NCBI GenBank assembly: GCA_028282925.1
Contig: JANQGV010000269.1
Coordinates: 1 to 47,651, forward strand
Direction: 5' to 3'
DNA length: 47,651 bases
Origin: Thermodesulfobacteriota bacterium
Lineage (GTDB): Bacteria; Desulfobacterota; WTBG01; CAIYCZ01; CAIRTM01
Part shown: one piece after another, positions 8,508-17,476 of the stretch
Position numbering within the stretch: position 1 is the stretch's first letter
How the letters are laid out: each line of letters starts with the position of its first letter
Notes under the pieces: generated by a model
Told to the model about the DNA's origin: nothing
Seen by the model: only the letters and a program-made list of their open reading frames with translations
Database searches by the model: none
Program-made: the position numbers and the translations under genes

Positions 8508-10085
8508 CTAAGCTACCGGCAGATAAACATGAAAAGCCGTCCCCAAACCCGGCTCACTTTCAACCGTGATAAACCCTTTATGGTTCTTGACGATCGTATC
8601 GGTAATCGAAAGGCCCAGACCGGCGTTTGACGCCAATCCCTTGGTCGTAAAAAACGGCTCAAAGACCCTGTCGAGAACGTCAGGCCCCATGCCGTCACCC
8701 GTATCGCTGATGGTCAGGCGCACAAATGTTCCGGGTGTACACTCCCGGCCGGGATGTGCGGCCTCTTCGCCTGTTACTTCTGCATTTTCCAGTTGCACGT
8801 TAATATCGCCGTTCGGGGCGGAAATGGCCTGATAGGCGTTGAGGCAGAAGTTCAAAACCATCTGTCCCAACTGGGAAGCGTCCCCATGCACCGTATCACC
8901 GGAACACTCCAGGGACTGCTTAATGGAAATATTTGTCGGAATCGTATAGCGGGCCACTCTCAGGGTTTCCTCGACAACCTCCGTCATGTGCAGCAATTCC
9001 ATGCGGCCTTCCTCTTTGCGGCTGAAAAGCAGCAACTGATCAACCAGGTCCTTGCCGCGCCCGCAGGCAATCATGACCTCCTGCAGGAAATCACGGGCAC
9101 TCTCACCCTCGGGAACTTCGTCATAGGTCATTTCGGTAAAGCCCACTATGACGCTTAGAATATTGTTAAAATTATGGGCCACGCCCCCGGCCAGGGTTCC
9201 GACCGTTTCCATCTTTTGCGAATGGCGAATCGCTTCCTCCATTTGCATACCGTGGGTTATATCACGGCAGATACAGATCGAGCCTCGCGGCTCTCCCTGC
9301 ATGTTACTCAGGAGAGAAAGAGTGGCCTCAATCGGGATAACCACCCCGCCTTTTTTAAAGCAATACAAACGGCAGCGTGAGTGCCCGTCACTGAACATTT
9401 TGTTGACGTTTTCAATTTGCCGGGCCTGAAAGTCTTCACCGATGGTAATCTTTTCACCGGTGGTACAGGTAAAAGTGCCTTCGAGGGGCCCCATTTCCAT
9501 AACATGCTTTCCGATGCATTCGTCCTCGGAATCAAATGCAAGCAGCCGAACGGCGGCATCATTAACCGTGGCAACCCTGCCGTTCAAATCAATGATGAAG
9601 ATTGCATCGCCGGAATTCTTGAGGATGCTTTTGTAGTTCTGTTCCATCTCCCAGATGGTTATGTCGTCGCTGCCGGGAACGCGCACTTTGTCCGGCTCCA
9701 GAACCTTCCTGATAATGCCCATGCCCCCCCACACTGTCGAGGCATCATCTCGAAAAAGAACAGCGCGCAGGCGAACGGCTACCAGCGTACCGTCCTTATG
9801 CTTCAAATCGAAATGCATGGGCTTTTTCTCGGCGAGATTGAAGTAGAAACGGTCATATCCGGCTATTTTATCCCTGAGATCATCGGAAACCCGGGACAGG
9901 TCGGTATGGATATCAGAATAGGGCCTGCCGATAATATCCTGCTCCTCATAGCCCAGAATACCGGAAAAGGCTGGATTTATTTGCGTGAAAACCCCTTTTT
10001 CGTCAAGCAGAAAAACACCTTCATCGATGGTGTTGAAAAGGGCTTCAGCGTACTGAACCGACAGTTTTTTGCTTTCTGAACCCAT
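8508..10085 (-). CDS. soluble PAS-PAS sensor histidine kinase
   Basis: Cytoplasmic histidine kinase without membrane segments. Two PAS domains cover about residues 10-125 and 148-275. The dimerisation and phosphotransfer domain has the H-box GGVAHNFNNIL with the phosphorylated His304. The ATPase domain shows an N-box (NFCLNAYQA, about 412-420), G1 (DTGDGMG, 461-467), an F-box (EPFFTTK) and G2 (GLGLSI). All catalytic motifs look intact. The H-box sequence belongs to the HAxxNN subgroup common in delta-proteobacterial hybrid kinases, but there is no receiver domain here and no response regulator next door, so it is an orphan kinase. AAGGA lies six bases before the ATG. A family-B repeat follows its TAG stop directly. 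Confidence 0.95.
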   Translation of the reverse strand: MGSESKKLSVQYAEALFNTIDEGVFLLDEKGVFTQINPAFSGILGYEEQDIIGRPYSDIHTDLSRVSDDLRDKIAGYDRFYFNLAEKKPMHFDLKHKDGTLVAVRLRAVLFRDDASTVWGGMGIIRKVLEPDKVRVPGSDDITIWEMEQNYKSILKNSGDAIFIIDLNGRVATVNDAAVRLLAFDSEDECIGKHVMEMGPLEGTFTCTTGEKITIGEDFQARQIENVNKMFSDGHSRCRLYCFKKGGVVIPIEATLSLLSNMQGEPRGSICICRDITHGMQMEEAIRHSQKMETVGTLAGGVAHNFNNILSVIVGFTEMTYDEVPEGESARDFLQEVMIACGRGKDLVDQLLLFSRKEEGRMELLHMTEVVEETLRVARYTIPTNISIKQSLECSGDTVHGDASQLGQMVLNFCLNAYQAISAPNGDINVQLENAEVTGEEAAHPGRECTPGTFVRLTISDTGDGMGPDVLDRVFEPFFTTKGLASNAGLGLSITDTIVKNHKGFITVESEPGLGTAFHVYLPVA

Positions 10086-10311
10086 TATAGTCCTTGTAGT
10101 ATGCCCCTGTGCCCCCGCATGGTAACACTACCCTTTTACCATCAAATACACATCAGGGTCAAGTTTTGCAAAAACCCGGTCAGATTGAACAAAAACCATT
10201 GAGGCTCTTATTTTTGCTGTAACGGGTGGGATTTGCAGGGGGATGCGCACAAAACAGAAGACGATCGTTTTCACCAATTTCTGAGAATCTTGTGTTGAAA
10301 TTCCACACCCG

Positions 10312-10405
10312 GGAGGCGGCTGGAAAATGTTTGGATTCAAGGCGTGCGACAACTTGAGGAATGAGACACTATAGTCCCAATGTAAGCACAGCTTTCTGCT
10401 ACGGC
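10312..10405. repeat. truncated left half of a family-B repeat
   Basis: GAGGCGGCTGGAAAATG, then the shared block ATTCAAGGCGTGCG, GAGGAATGAG and TAGTCCCAATGTAAGC, match the left half of the long form. The right half is missing, and a complete short-form copy begins directly afterwards. The stretch from 10086 to 10311 before it has no gene; bases 10266-10293 resemble 8153-8185 in front of copy 1. Confidence 0.6.
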
Positions 10406-10533
10406 TGAGACTGTCGTAAAAGGCTCAGATTCAAGGCATGCGTAGTTGTGAGGAGTGAAGCGTATGTTGGTTATACGTTGCAGCGACGAACAACTCGCAT
10501 AACGCCGAAGATGGGCTTTTTACGACAGTCTCA
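10406..10533. repeat. stop-codon-associated palindromic repeat, family B short form, copy 2
   Basis: A 128-bp element bounded by a perfect 16-bp inverted repeat: TGAGACTGTCGTAAAA at 10406-10421 and its exact complement at 10518-10533. Inside are the family blocks CAGATTCAAGGCATGCG and GCAGCGACGAACAACTCG and a small CGTAT/ATACG hairpin at the tip. It lies seven bases from the TAG stop of the 1279-aa gene reading towards it. Confidence 0.85.
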
Positions 10534-10540
10534 CCCCAAG

Positions 10541-13500
10541 CTATTTAATGGTGAAAGGTATCGGCGGCGACCCATTAATCGACACATCATAAATACCCGG
10601 CTCGGCCCCGCCCCGCACGAAAACAAAAGCGTAAATTCTGTTCAGGCCGAAAGCAAACTTGAACAGTACGGTAATATCGTCGGTGTCGAACTCAATGGTA
10701 CTGTCGGTGGTGTAGTTGCACTCTTCGCTGCCGATAATGGTGATAAACCGCACCTGGGGCAAAAACATAAAAGAGCGCACTTCGCTGGGTATGATTCGCT
10801 CGGGCTCGCATACATTGCCCGGAACACTGGCAATATCAAGAATCCCGCACTCCAAATCATCCACGACAACCGTACAAACGGTTTGATCATCAAAGTCGCC
10901 GACCGTAACATTAACCACCAGGGTTTCGGCATCCAGGGCGGTTACCGAATTTACCTTGATGGAAAAACAGGAAAAGTCGACCTCAGTGCCGTTGTCCCAT
11001 GCCGTATTGAAGCCTGAAAGAGTGATGTCGGTTGTTTCGCGCTCAGTGACAACCTGGGGTGAGACCGAGCAGTAGCCTTCGCCGACCAGGACCTGGAACT
11101 CGCAGTCCGAAAACTGCTCAGACCCGGTGGTAATGGTAAGCATACAGTCTTCATTGGCGGTTATATCGTCGGCAATCGTAACATTGACTACCAGTTCTGT
11201 CTGCGAAAGGACGGATACGCTGTTAACGGTCACCCCCGAACACGAGAAAGTGACATCGACCAGGCCCTCGTTAAAATCGGCCAACTGGTACCTGACCGTC
11301 ACATCAAGAGTTTCTCCCTTGAGACCATAGACAGGGTCAACCGATTCGCACCGCTTGCCCCCGCAGCCTTCAATGGCCACTATCCGGGTAATCTCGTCCG
11401 ACTCATTCCCGACTGCATCGACAGCAGTAGTAATAACCGTGTAGTTTCCAGCTTCCAGATATTCACTTGTGACCGTCACCGTAGAACTGGTTTTATTATC
11501 GACGGCAACAAGGCGCAGGGTGCTTGACAGGTCTTCCCCGTCCGGACTGAGAACCGTTACCCGGGTGGCCGCACCGTCAACCTGCTTATCGTCGGTTATG
11601 GTAATAATAAAACCGCAGGCAATCGGTTCAATGTCGCCGACCTGGGGAGGCGAAGGCAGATCACACCCGTCAAATAGAAGCGTCTCGTCACCATAATCGG
11701 ATTCAAAATCTATTGAAAACAAACAGACGCCGTCGACAGGGTTGACATACAGCTTGTCATGCGGATTCTCGGAATCAAGCGTTATAACGGTTTCCGATGT
11801 ACTGCCTTCATCTTCGTCAACAGTAATATCAACCTCGATACCCGGTTGGGCGGACCCGACATAGGTCTGGGTAACCGGAACAACCCTCTTCCCGTCCTGA
11901 TCGGCCGCATACACCAGCAGCGGGGTGTCGTCAACTCCCGGCACCGGCACAAACTGTGTCTCGATCTTCAGGGAGGTGAGAGCCTTCAGGTCGACCGTCA
12001 TCTCCCCTGAGGTACTGCCGCCTGTCAGGCGCACAAGGGCTGTATCCTGGTCCGCGGTGATTTGGCTGAGGTCGAAAGACAACTCAATCTGATTATCGTC
12101 TATTTTAGCCGACGCCCCCGGGAAGAGCATATCAGCGGCAGCGCTTCCTGCGGCGGGCACATATACCGCTGCATCCACTTCCGCATCTTCCAGCTTTGCC
12201 AGATGGGCACTGTTTCCCAGCAGTTCATACAAAAACGGTGAATAGGAGTTGCCCAGGCCGTCCACCACCAGAAAAGGCAGGGCATAGGGTATGGATGCAT
12301 TCTCCGTATACTTCTGCGGCCCGATTACGGCCTCGTCGTGCTTTTCCTCCCGGTCAAGCACTATTGATGCGGCATACCGACCGGTAATCGACTGGGGAGG
12401 GTATTTCCCGGGGTCGGCCGGATACACGCCCGCTGTTAATGTAATGGGGTAGCTTACCACGGCCCCGTTGCTGTTTTGAGCCAGCAAAAATGCAGCTCCC
12501 GGGTAAATGCGGTTGTAGGCTGCAATCTCTTTTTCTTCGTTATCATCTATCGTCAGGGTTTGCAATCCACCGGTTTTGCCCTCTTCGTTCATAAGCACGG
12601 TTTCTCCCAGGGTCTGTTCCACCATGCGCAGGGTAATGTCCTTGCCGTCAACCGCACGTGCTTCAAATTCCCCGGCCTCACCGGCCTGCAGGCCGTTAAA
12701 GCTTTTTGTCATGCTGATATAATCGAAATAGTCCTGAAACCGGAACGTCATGCCATTACCGGAATCAATGGTTTCATACGCACTGGAGATCGAACCTGTA
12801 TATGAATCCGAAGCAATATAGACATCTGTAACCGCTCCGCCGTAGGTCTGGGTAATCAGCAGCGGCAGGAAGCATTGATGGTTTTCAGACTGCTTTATAA
12901 CGGGTGCAGTGCCGCCGGTGATGGTTCCGGTGGAAAGATCGACAAAATGATATCCGGTATCAGGGTCGGAGCTGCCCATCCCCAGGGTAAAACCTTTGCC
13001 TGCCGAGGCGACAGTGTCGAACGGGGCCGGGTTATCATAGGAGTCGTATCCGCAAATTGCAGCAAAAATTGAATCCCCGTCCGTCTTGAAGCTTGTTGCC
13101 TGGGTGTCGGAACCGGCGACCAGGAACCAGGCATCCAGCGGTGAAACGGCGGAGCGCATATCATCAGCACTGATATTACGTCTGTTGAACCCTCCGAAAA
13201 AAGCGTGTGAGGCGGCATCGTCGCTGCCTGAAGCACTTGTACCCACATCGGATGCCTGGTTGACCGGTATGCCGGACAGGCGCACTGTTTCCAGGCGTGC
13301 CGGTCTAAACAGGGCGGTATCGGTTACATACTGCGAAACAATGCCCCCGGCCGCAGCAATATTGTCCCGGGGAAAAACAGTGCTGCCGCTGACATACAAC
13401 TGTTCATTGACGACATCGCCGCTGCGATCGCCGATGTCCCGACGGGTAACACCGGCCTCGGCCGTCATGACAAGAGACAAGCCGCTGCCGAGCACCGCAT

Positions 13501-14380
13501 TCAAAGCGCTCTGCTGGCTTGCCAGGGTCGGCTGGACGGCATGCCCTGCCCGTGCGCGGGTCAACGTTGTAAAAAGCAGCCACTGGGGAATGTACAGATC
13601 CTCTATTGTTACCGTTGTTGTTGCATACCCCTGTTCCAGGGTAAGCGATGTGGAAAAAGCGTAGATATCCGTATTAAAGCCGACCTCGCCCTTCAGGGTC
13701 ACCTGCTCCGCGTCCTCGGGCAATTTGTCGGTATAATAAAATGTGTTCCAGTCCCCGGTATAGGCGGCAAACACCTCCACCTGCACATTCTGGCCGGCGG
13801 TATTGACGGCATTGTTATTGGCATTTGGTCCCGGAATGGGCTTGAGCAAATCCGGCATCGATACCTGGCCGGTACGCACGACATAGCAGTTGGCCTCTGG
13901 GGCAATCACGGTGATTGACCGCGATTTACTGTACTGCGTGTCGCCTTTGGACAGTTTTACGGTGAGGGTATCGATACCGATTTCATCAACAGCCCCGGAA
14001 TAGGTTACCGCAAATTCTTTCCAGCCCCGGTCGATAATCGCAAGGCTTTCGCCGCTTGCCCGGGCCGGGCCGGAAACAGCCTGCGTATAATTGACTTCGT
14101 AAATGCTGATGTCGTCTGCATACTCGGACGAGGTAACCGTGAAAGACGCACTTTCTATATCAGCCCCGTCTATTGTATCGGCCACCTCTCCGTTGTCGGT
14201 CAAAAAAACAGCCCGGCACCTGATAGTTGTATTTTCCAGGGCAGTTACTTTTTCAGTATCACATTCCAGAAAGACCGTGGTAGCGTCTCCGACGGCATAT
14301 ACACGGGGCGCACCCAAAGCACCTACCGCCCCCAAACTCAGCACCAACGCATACACAAGATATTTTAAGAAGTTAGACAT
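10541..14380 (-). CDS. large secreted protein with Ig/IPT-like repeats
   Basis: Exported 1279-aa protein, probably surface or periplasmic, function unknown. The signal peptide ends at about residue 29 (VYA). The mature protein is almost wholly beta-type, rich in Asp, Thr, Val and Ser. The C-terminal third, from about residue 960, has a fibronectin/Ig-like segment followed by repeats of IPT type that each start with a Cys (CESVDPVYGLKGET, then CSVSPQVVTERETTD) and contain VNSV(S/T) and LVVNVT. A final Cys-containing segment follows. Such modules usually serve adhesion or binding. Cys residues recur at matching places, suggesting disulfides. GGAG sits six bases before the ATG. No sortase, type IX or autotransporter signal was seen at the C-terminus. 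It is flanked by family-B repeats and stands alone. Confidence 0.85.
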   Translation of the reverse strand: MSNFLKYLVYALVLSLGAVGALGAPRVYAVGDATTVFLECDTEKVTALENTTIRCRAVFLTDNGEVADTIDGADIESASFTVTSSEYADDISIYEVNYTQAVSGPARASGESLAIIDRGWKEFAVTYSGAVDEIGIDTLTVKLSKGDTQYSKSRSITVIAPEANCYVVRTGQVSMPDLLKPIPGPNANNNAVNTAGQNVQVEVFAAYTGDWNTFYYTDKLPEDAEQVTLKGEVGFNTDIYAFSTSLTLEQGYATTTVTIEDLYIPQWLLFTTLTRARAGHAVQPTLASQQSALNAVLGSGLSLVMTAEAGVTRRDIGDRSGDVVNEQLYVSGSTVFPRDNIAAAGGIVSQYVTDTALFRPARLETVRLSGIPVNQASDVGTSASGSDDAASHAFFGGFNRRNISADDMRSAVSPLDAWFLVAGSDTQATSFKTDGDSIFAAICGYDSYDNPAPFDTVASAGKGFTLGMGSSDPDTGYHFVDLSTGTITGGTAPVIKQSENHQCFLPLLITQTYGGAVTDVYIASDSYTGSISSAYETIDSGNGMTFRFQDYFDYISMTKSFNGLQAGEAGEFEARAVDGKDITLRMVEQTLGETVLMNEEGKTGGLQTLTIDDNEEKEIAAYNRIYPGAAFLLAQNSNGAVVSYPITLTAGVYPADPGKYPPQSITGRYAASIVLDREEKHDEAVIGPQKYTENASIPYALPFLVVDGLGNSYSPFLYELLGNSAHLAKLEDAEVDAAVYVPAAGSAAADMLFPGASAKIDDNQIELSFDLSQITADQDTALVRLTGGSTSGEMTVDLKALTSLKIETQFVPVPGVDDTPLLVYAADQDGKRVVPVTQTYVGSAQPGIEVDITVDEDEGSTSETVITLDSENPHDKLYVNPVDGVCLFSIDFESDYGDETLLFDGCDLPSPPQVGDIEPIACGFIITITDDKQVDGAATRVTVLSPDGEDLSSTLRLVAVDNKTSSTVTVTSEYLEAGNYTVITTAVDAVGNESDEITRIVAIEGCGGKRCESVDPVYGLKGETLDVTVRYQLADFNEGLVDVTFSCSGVTVNSVSVLSQTELVVNVTIADDITANEDCMLTITTGSEQFSDCEFQVLVGEGYCSVSPQVVTERETTDITLSGFNTAWDNGTEVDFSCFSIKVNSVTALDAETLVVNVTVGDFDDQTVCTVVVDDLECGILDIASVPGNVCEPERIIPSEVRSFMFLPQVRFITIIGSEECNYTTDSTIEFDTDDITVLFKFAFGLNRIYAFVFVRGGAEPGIYDVSINGSPPIPFTIK

Positions 14381-14636
14381 ACTATGCTCCGCTCATAACA
14401 AAACCGATACATGCCGGTAATAGATAATTGCTCCTGTATCTGATCACTACAGATTTAGACGTTACATACTATAAAACACTGAAAATCCATAAAAGTTTCA
14501 TGTCGGAGGCGCAAACCACCCCGCTGTTTTCCGCCTTTTCCATGGATTGTATCATGAGAAGTACTGGGGTGCAAATAATGAGAACTGCGGCGCAGGAAAG
14601 CCGTGCGCGCCGCAGTCATAAAAGAGAGAGGGGGGG

Positions 14637-14662
14637 GAGATGGGCGTTATCCGGCAGCCTCC
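14637..14662. repeat. fragment of a family-B repeat (right end)
   Basis: GAGATGGGCGTTATCCGGCA and the following CCTCC match the right end of copy 3 at 14970-14993 almost exactly. Only about 25 clear bases remain, with degenerate similarity further left. This suggests an earlier copy partly lost beside the intact one. The rest of 14381-14689 shows no gene. Confidence 0.5.
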
Positions 14663-14689
14663 TTGGAATCTGTTGACATAACCCTCTGG

Positions 14690-14994
14690 GGAGGCTGTCG
14701 GAGAATATTCAGATACAAGGCGCGCGAAGCCCTTTGGAATGAGGCGCCTTAGTCCCAAGTTAAGCAAGGATTCGTAGCGAGGGTATCGCAATGCTTGGAG
14801 ATGCTGGCTGCACGGACCGTAAGCCGAAGAATCGTACTCAGCAGTACGTTGATGAGGCTAAAGGGAGTACAGCAAACAGATTCAGGTATTGCGAAAGCCA
14901 CAGTAGAATTCTTTGCTTAATTTGGGACTATCAGTACGTCGCAGTGACAAAGGGCGAGCGCAACGCAGGAGATGGGCGTTATCCGGCAGCCTCT
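14690..14994. repeat. stop-codon-associated palindromic repeat, family B long form, copy 3
   Basis: About 305 bp. Outer arms: GGAGGCTGTCGGAGAA (14690-14705) and the near-complement TTATCCGGCAGCCTCT (14979-14994). Inner arms: TAGTCCCAAGTTAAGCAAGG near 14752 and GCTTAATTTGGGACTATCAG near 14915. A CGTACT-CAGC-AGTACG hairpin lies at the tip. The right arm ends exactly at the TAG stop of the 164-aa gene. Confidence 0.8.
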
Positions 14995-15489
14995 CTAGAA
15001 ACAGTCGAAAACTTTAGCCAGCACGTCAACAACACAGCCGAAATCAAAACCGCTGCAGTCACTGATTTCACCCAGCACATCGCCGATACAGTCCAGGTAA
15101 TCCGACAGGCCCTCACTGCCGACAAGAAGCACGGCCTGATCGATGATTACGCCGCCTATCTCTTCCATACCGGGATTGCTTTCCATCAGAGCGCACATTG
15201 CAGGGCCGACTGTATAGTATGCCGTAACAATGGCCCTCCCCGTTTGGCTTTGCATCAATTGCTCGTCCCGGTATTGGCGCAGCAGGTCGAGAGATTCCGG
15301 GTCATCTTCCAGCAGCATTGCAGCCGGACACGACCCCGGGTCTTCCGCGTCTGTTGCGGCAGTCGTGATTGAGCTGATAGCAACGGTAAAGTCTTCCCCG
15401 GCCCAGGCCGTTCCGGTAAAAACCGCAAAGCTCATCACTGTCACAATCATACTAAACATTGCAAAATATCTTATACTGATCCGTTTCAT
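14995..15489 (-). CDS. small secreted protein with CFI-box-like domain
   Basis: Exported 164-aa protein with a signal peptide cut near residue 30 (AWA). The central region GSCPAAMLLEDD, LRQYRDEQL, GRAIVTAYY and ESNPG follows the same order as the C-terminal domain of the 560-aa protein at 6.4-8.1 kb and resembles the CFI-box-CTERM domain of other proteobacteria. Unlike the usual arrangement, the domain is not terminal: about 50 residues with four further Cys follow. Function unknown. AAGGAG seven bases upstream supports the start. The gene stands alone, with a family-B repeat touching its stop codon. Confidence 0.8.
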   Translation of the reverse strand: MKRISIRYFAMFSMIVTVMSFAVFTGTAWAGEDFTVAISSITTAATDAEDPGSCPAAMLLEDDPESLDLLRQYRDEQLMQSQTGRAIVTAYYTVGPAMCALMESNPGMEEIGGVIIDQAVLLVGSEGLSDYLDCIGDVLGEISDCSGFDFGCVVDVLAKVFDCF

Positions 15490-15578
15490 CCTCTTGCTCC
15501 TTTCACTTGGTACCCTTCCTTACCGTATAAACGTGTCGGGCCGTTGTCTGCATTCAAAGGTGTCTGTTGTCGACCGCC

Positions 15579-15977
15579 TCAATCCACATAATACTGTTTG
15601 AATTCTTCGCTTGGTTCCTTTTCGGTGTAGAGATAGAGCACTATTTCGTTCGGGTCCTGAATCGCAAAGCCCCGGTCGCCCCACGGGTGATCCTCAAGGG
15701 GCACAATCACTGCCAGTCCCGCCTCGGTGAGCCTCGCATATTCATGATCTACGTCCGTCACACAAATATTGTATATCAGCCCGGCCGGATGTGCCAATGT
15801 GTGCTCCGGCTGCTGGGGCGACATGAATTGCAGACTGCCGGCCCCTTGCCCGAAGTCAAGGCTCACATACCAGCCGCAGTCAAAGGTAACCCTGGCACCG
15901 AGGTGTTTCACGTAAAAGTCACGGGTTTCCGCAACCTTCTCTGTTGTGAATGCGGCCGAAACACTGCTGGTTTTCAT
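15579..15977 (-). CDS. VOC-superfamily (glyoxalase-like) protein
   Basis: Single-subunit-length (132 aa) vicinal-oxygen-chelate fold protein. Two beta-alpha-beta-beta-beta modules are visible: residues 1-55 (FYVKHLGARVTFDCGWYVSLDF) and 65-120 (YNICVTDVDHEYARLTEAGL, DHPWGDRGFAIQDPNEIVLYLY). The GDRGFAIQDPNEIVLYLY ending is typical of bleomycin-resistance/glyoxalase-like proteins. The metal-ligand pattern is not clear, so it may be a binding protein or an enzyme on an unknown small molecule. AAAGGAG five bases before the ATG supports the start. It appears to be transcribed alone. Confidence 0.9.
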   Translation of the reverse strand: MKTSSVSAAFTTEKVAETRDFYVKHLGARVTFDCGWYVSLDFGQGAGSLQFMSPQQPEHTLAHPAGLIYNICVTDVDHEYARLTEAGLAVIVPLEDHPWGDRGFAIQDPNEIVLYLYTEKEPSEEFKQYYVD

Positions 15978-16027
15978 AGCGGCTCCTTTCTGCCATCAAA
16001 GTATGTCCATCTTTTCTTTTATTGCGT

Positions 16028-16864
16028 TTACTTGACCGTTGCGCTGACTGCCCCGACCGTCGTCTCGGCACTCACCCAGCCGTCACCTTCGTTGAGAGTG
16101 AATGTTGCGCTTGTGCCGGGCAGCCCCGTGTCCAGATCATAATCCTGGATTCCGTCGATATTCACCGTACCGACCTCGGTAACCAAATCCACAATACAGG
16201 AGCGCTCTTTTGAAAGACCCAGGCTGATTGCACCCGCCGTTGTTTCAGCCGACCCGTTCACCTCACCGCTTCCGGTTACATCAATGCCGATGCTTCCGGC
16301 CGTTGCTGCAAGGTCGAAACGCTCACCGGCAAAATCATTGACGTTTATGGTTCCTGCGGCCGATAAAACGGTCAGGTCGCCTTCGGCCTTCTCAACGGTC
16401 ACCGTTCCGGCAGCCGTCTGAATGTAGCCGCCGGTAATGGTATCACAGGTAACCACCCCGGCTTTGGTTTCAATGTTGACCTTCTTTTTGGTCATAGTAT
16501 TAAAGGTCAGGTTCACTCCGCCGGTAAAACCACCGTCATAGTTCCCCTCGTCCCACGGCGTATATACGGTAACGGTATAGGTATTATTGTCCAGTTCCGC
16601 CTCAACGTCTATTTGTTCCAGGGCGGCGCGGGCAGCGGCACTGGTAATGCCCCAGGCAAATTTTTCCACCGTGACCATGACCTCGCTTGAGTTGTCGGAT
16701 TTCTCAACCGTATTAATGTCAATCACCCCGGCCATGTTGGTAACATGAAGCTGCGAAAAGGAGTCGGCTGCTGTAAGGGTCTCTGTGTTACTCTCCTTAA
16801 CCATGTCTATATCGCAGGACCACAGCATTACACAACAGACTAAAAACATTCCAAGTTTCTTCAT
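16028..16864 (-). CDS. DUF4097-like beta-solenoid lipoprotein
   Basis: Predicted lipoprotein of 278 aa. The start (MKKLGMFLVC) is set by a strong GGGAGGTG site and opens into a signal peptide ending LWSC. The mature protein is a run of short repeats of the form TxAGxxxVxxxxG (IETKAGVVTCDTITG, IQTAAGTVTVEKAEG, VLSAAGTINVNDFAG, LAATAGSIGIDVTG, AETTAGAISLGLS, LVTEVGTVNIDGI, AETTVGAVSATVK). That is the pattern of DUF4097-type adhesin-like beta-solenoids. The role is unknown; such proteins are thought to be envelope-associated. A longer reading frame from 16954 exists but lacks a ribosome site and would hide the signal peptide. Confidence 0.85.
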   Translation of the reverse strand: MKKLGMFLVCCVMLWSCDIDMVKESNTETLTAADSFSQLHVTNMAGVIDINTVEKSDNSSEVMVTVEKFAWGITSAAARAALEQIDVEAELDNNTYTVTVYTPWDEGNYDGGFTGGVNLTFNTMTKKKVNIETKAGVVTCDTITGGYIQTAAGTVTVEKAEGDLTVLSAAGTINVNDFAGERFDLAATAGSIGIDVTGSGEVNGSAETTAGAISLGLSKERSCIVDLVTEVGTVNIDGIQDYDLDTGLPGTSATFTLNEGDGWVSAETTVGAVSATVK

Positions 16865-17034
16865 ACTGCACCTCCCAAAAAAATTATTATACATCTGCGG
16901 GTGTCCCGGAATGCATCCTGCCACTGCATTACGTTTCATCCCTGCATCCCTCATTGTATTGTTCAGCGGTACAATTGTATCGCTCCGGCACAGGGGATGT
17001 CAAATGGATAGTGAAGGGAGCATCTAAAGGGGAG

Positions 17035-17457
17035 TTACCATGCAATAGTTATTATAAAAACACAGATAATCGCCACTGCTGCGCCCAGCATATTTGCGGC
17101 TTTCTGATTTCTGGAGAGACCTTCCTCTTCTGCGCTTTCATCCGAAGGCCCATGGCGGTAGTAAACGATACTGGAAAAAAGAACCAGCGCAAACAGAAAC
17201 GGCACCAATGGAACATGGCCTGTTTTCTTTAAAATCAAAGCACCTGCAAAAATGCCCGCAAAATCTGAAGAAACATACACCGTAAGCTGCTGTACAAACA
17301 CCGCAAACTGCGGGTTTCTTTTCTGCAGAGGTTCCAGCAGAAATCCGAAAACAGCCGCATACAGCACGGCAAAAAAAGGAATACTGATCAGCAGAACACC
17401 TATGGTCGCCCCGCTTGCCGCGAGCAATGAAAGAAACCAGCCCACATGTACCTCCAT
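17035..17457 (-). CDS. small integral membrane protein
   Basis: A 140-aa protein with about four hydrophobic segments (about residues 7-45, 65-80, 82-100 and 120-139) separated by a Lys/Arg loop and an acidic cytoplasmic loop (SDESAEEEGLSRNQKAA). Family not recognised. It begins 19 bases after the truC stop on the same strand, so it is probably the last gene of that operon. The ribosome site is weak. Confidence 0.7.
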   Translation of the reverse strand: MEVHVGWFLSLLAASGATIGVLLISIPFFAVLYAAVFGFLLEPLQKRNPQFAVFVQQLTVYVSSDFAGIFAGALILKKTGHVPLVPFLFALVLFSSIVYYRHGPSDESAEEEGLSRNQKAANMLGAAVAIICVFIITIAW

Positions 17458-17476
17458 TGTATGACCGCCGGACGTG

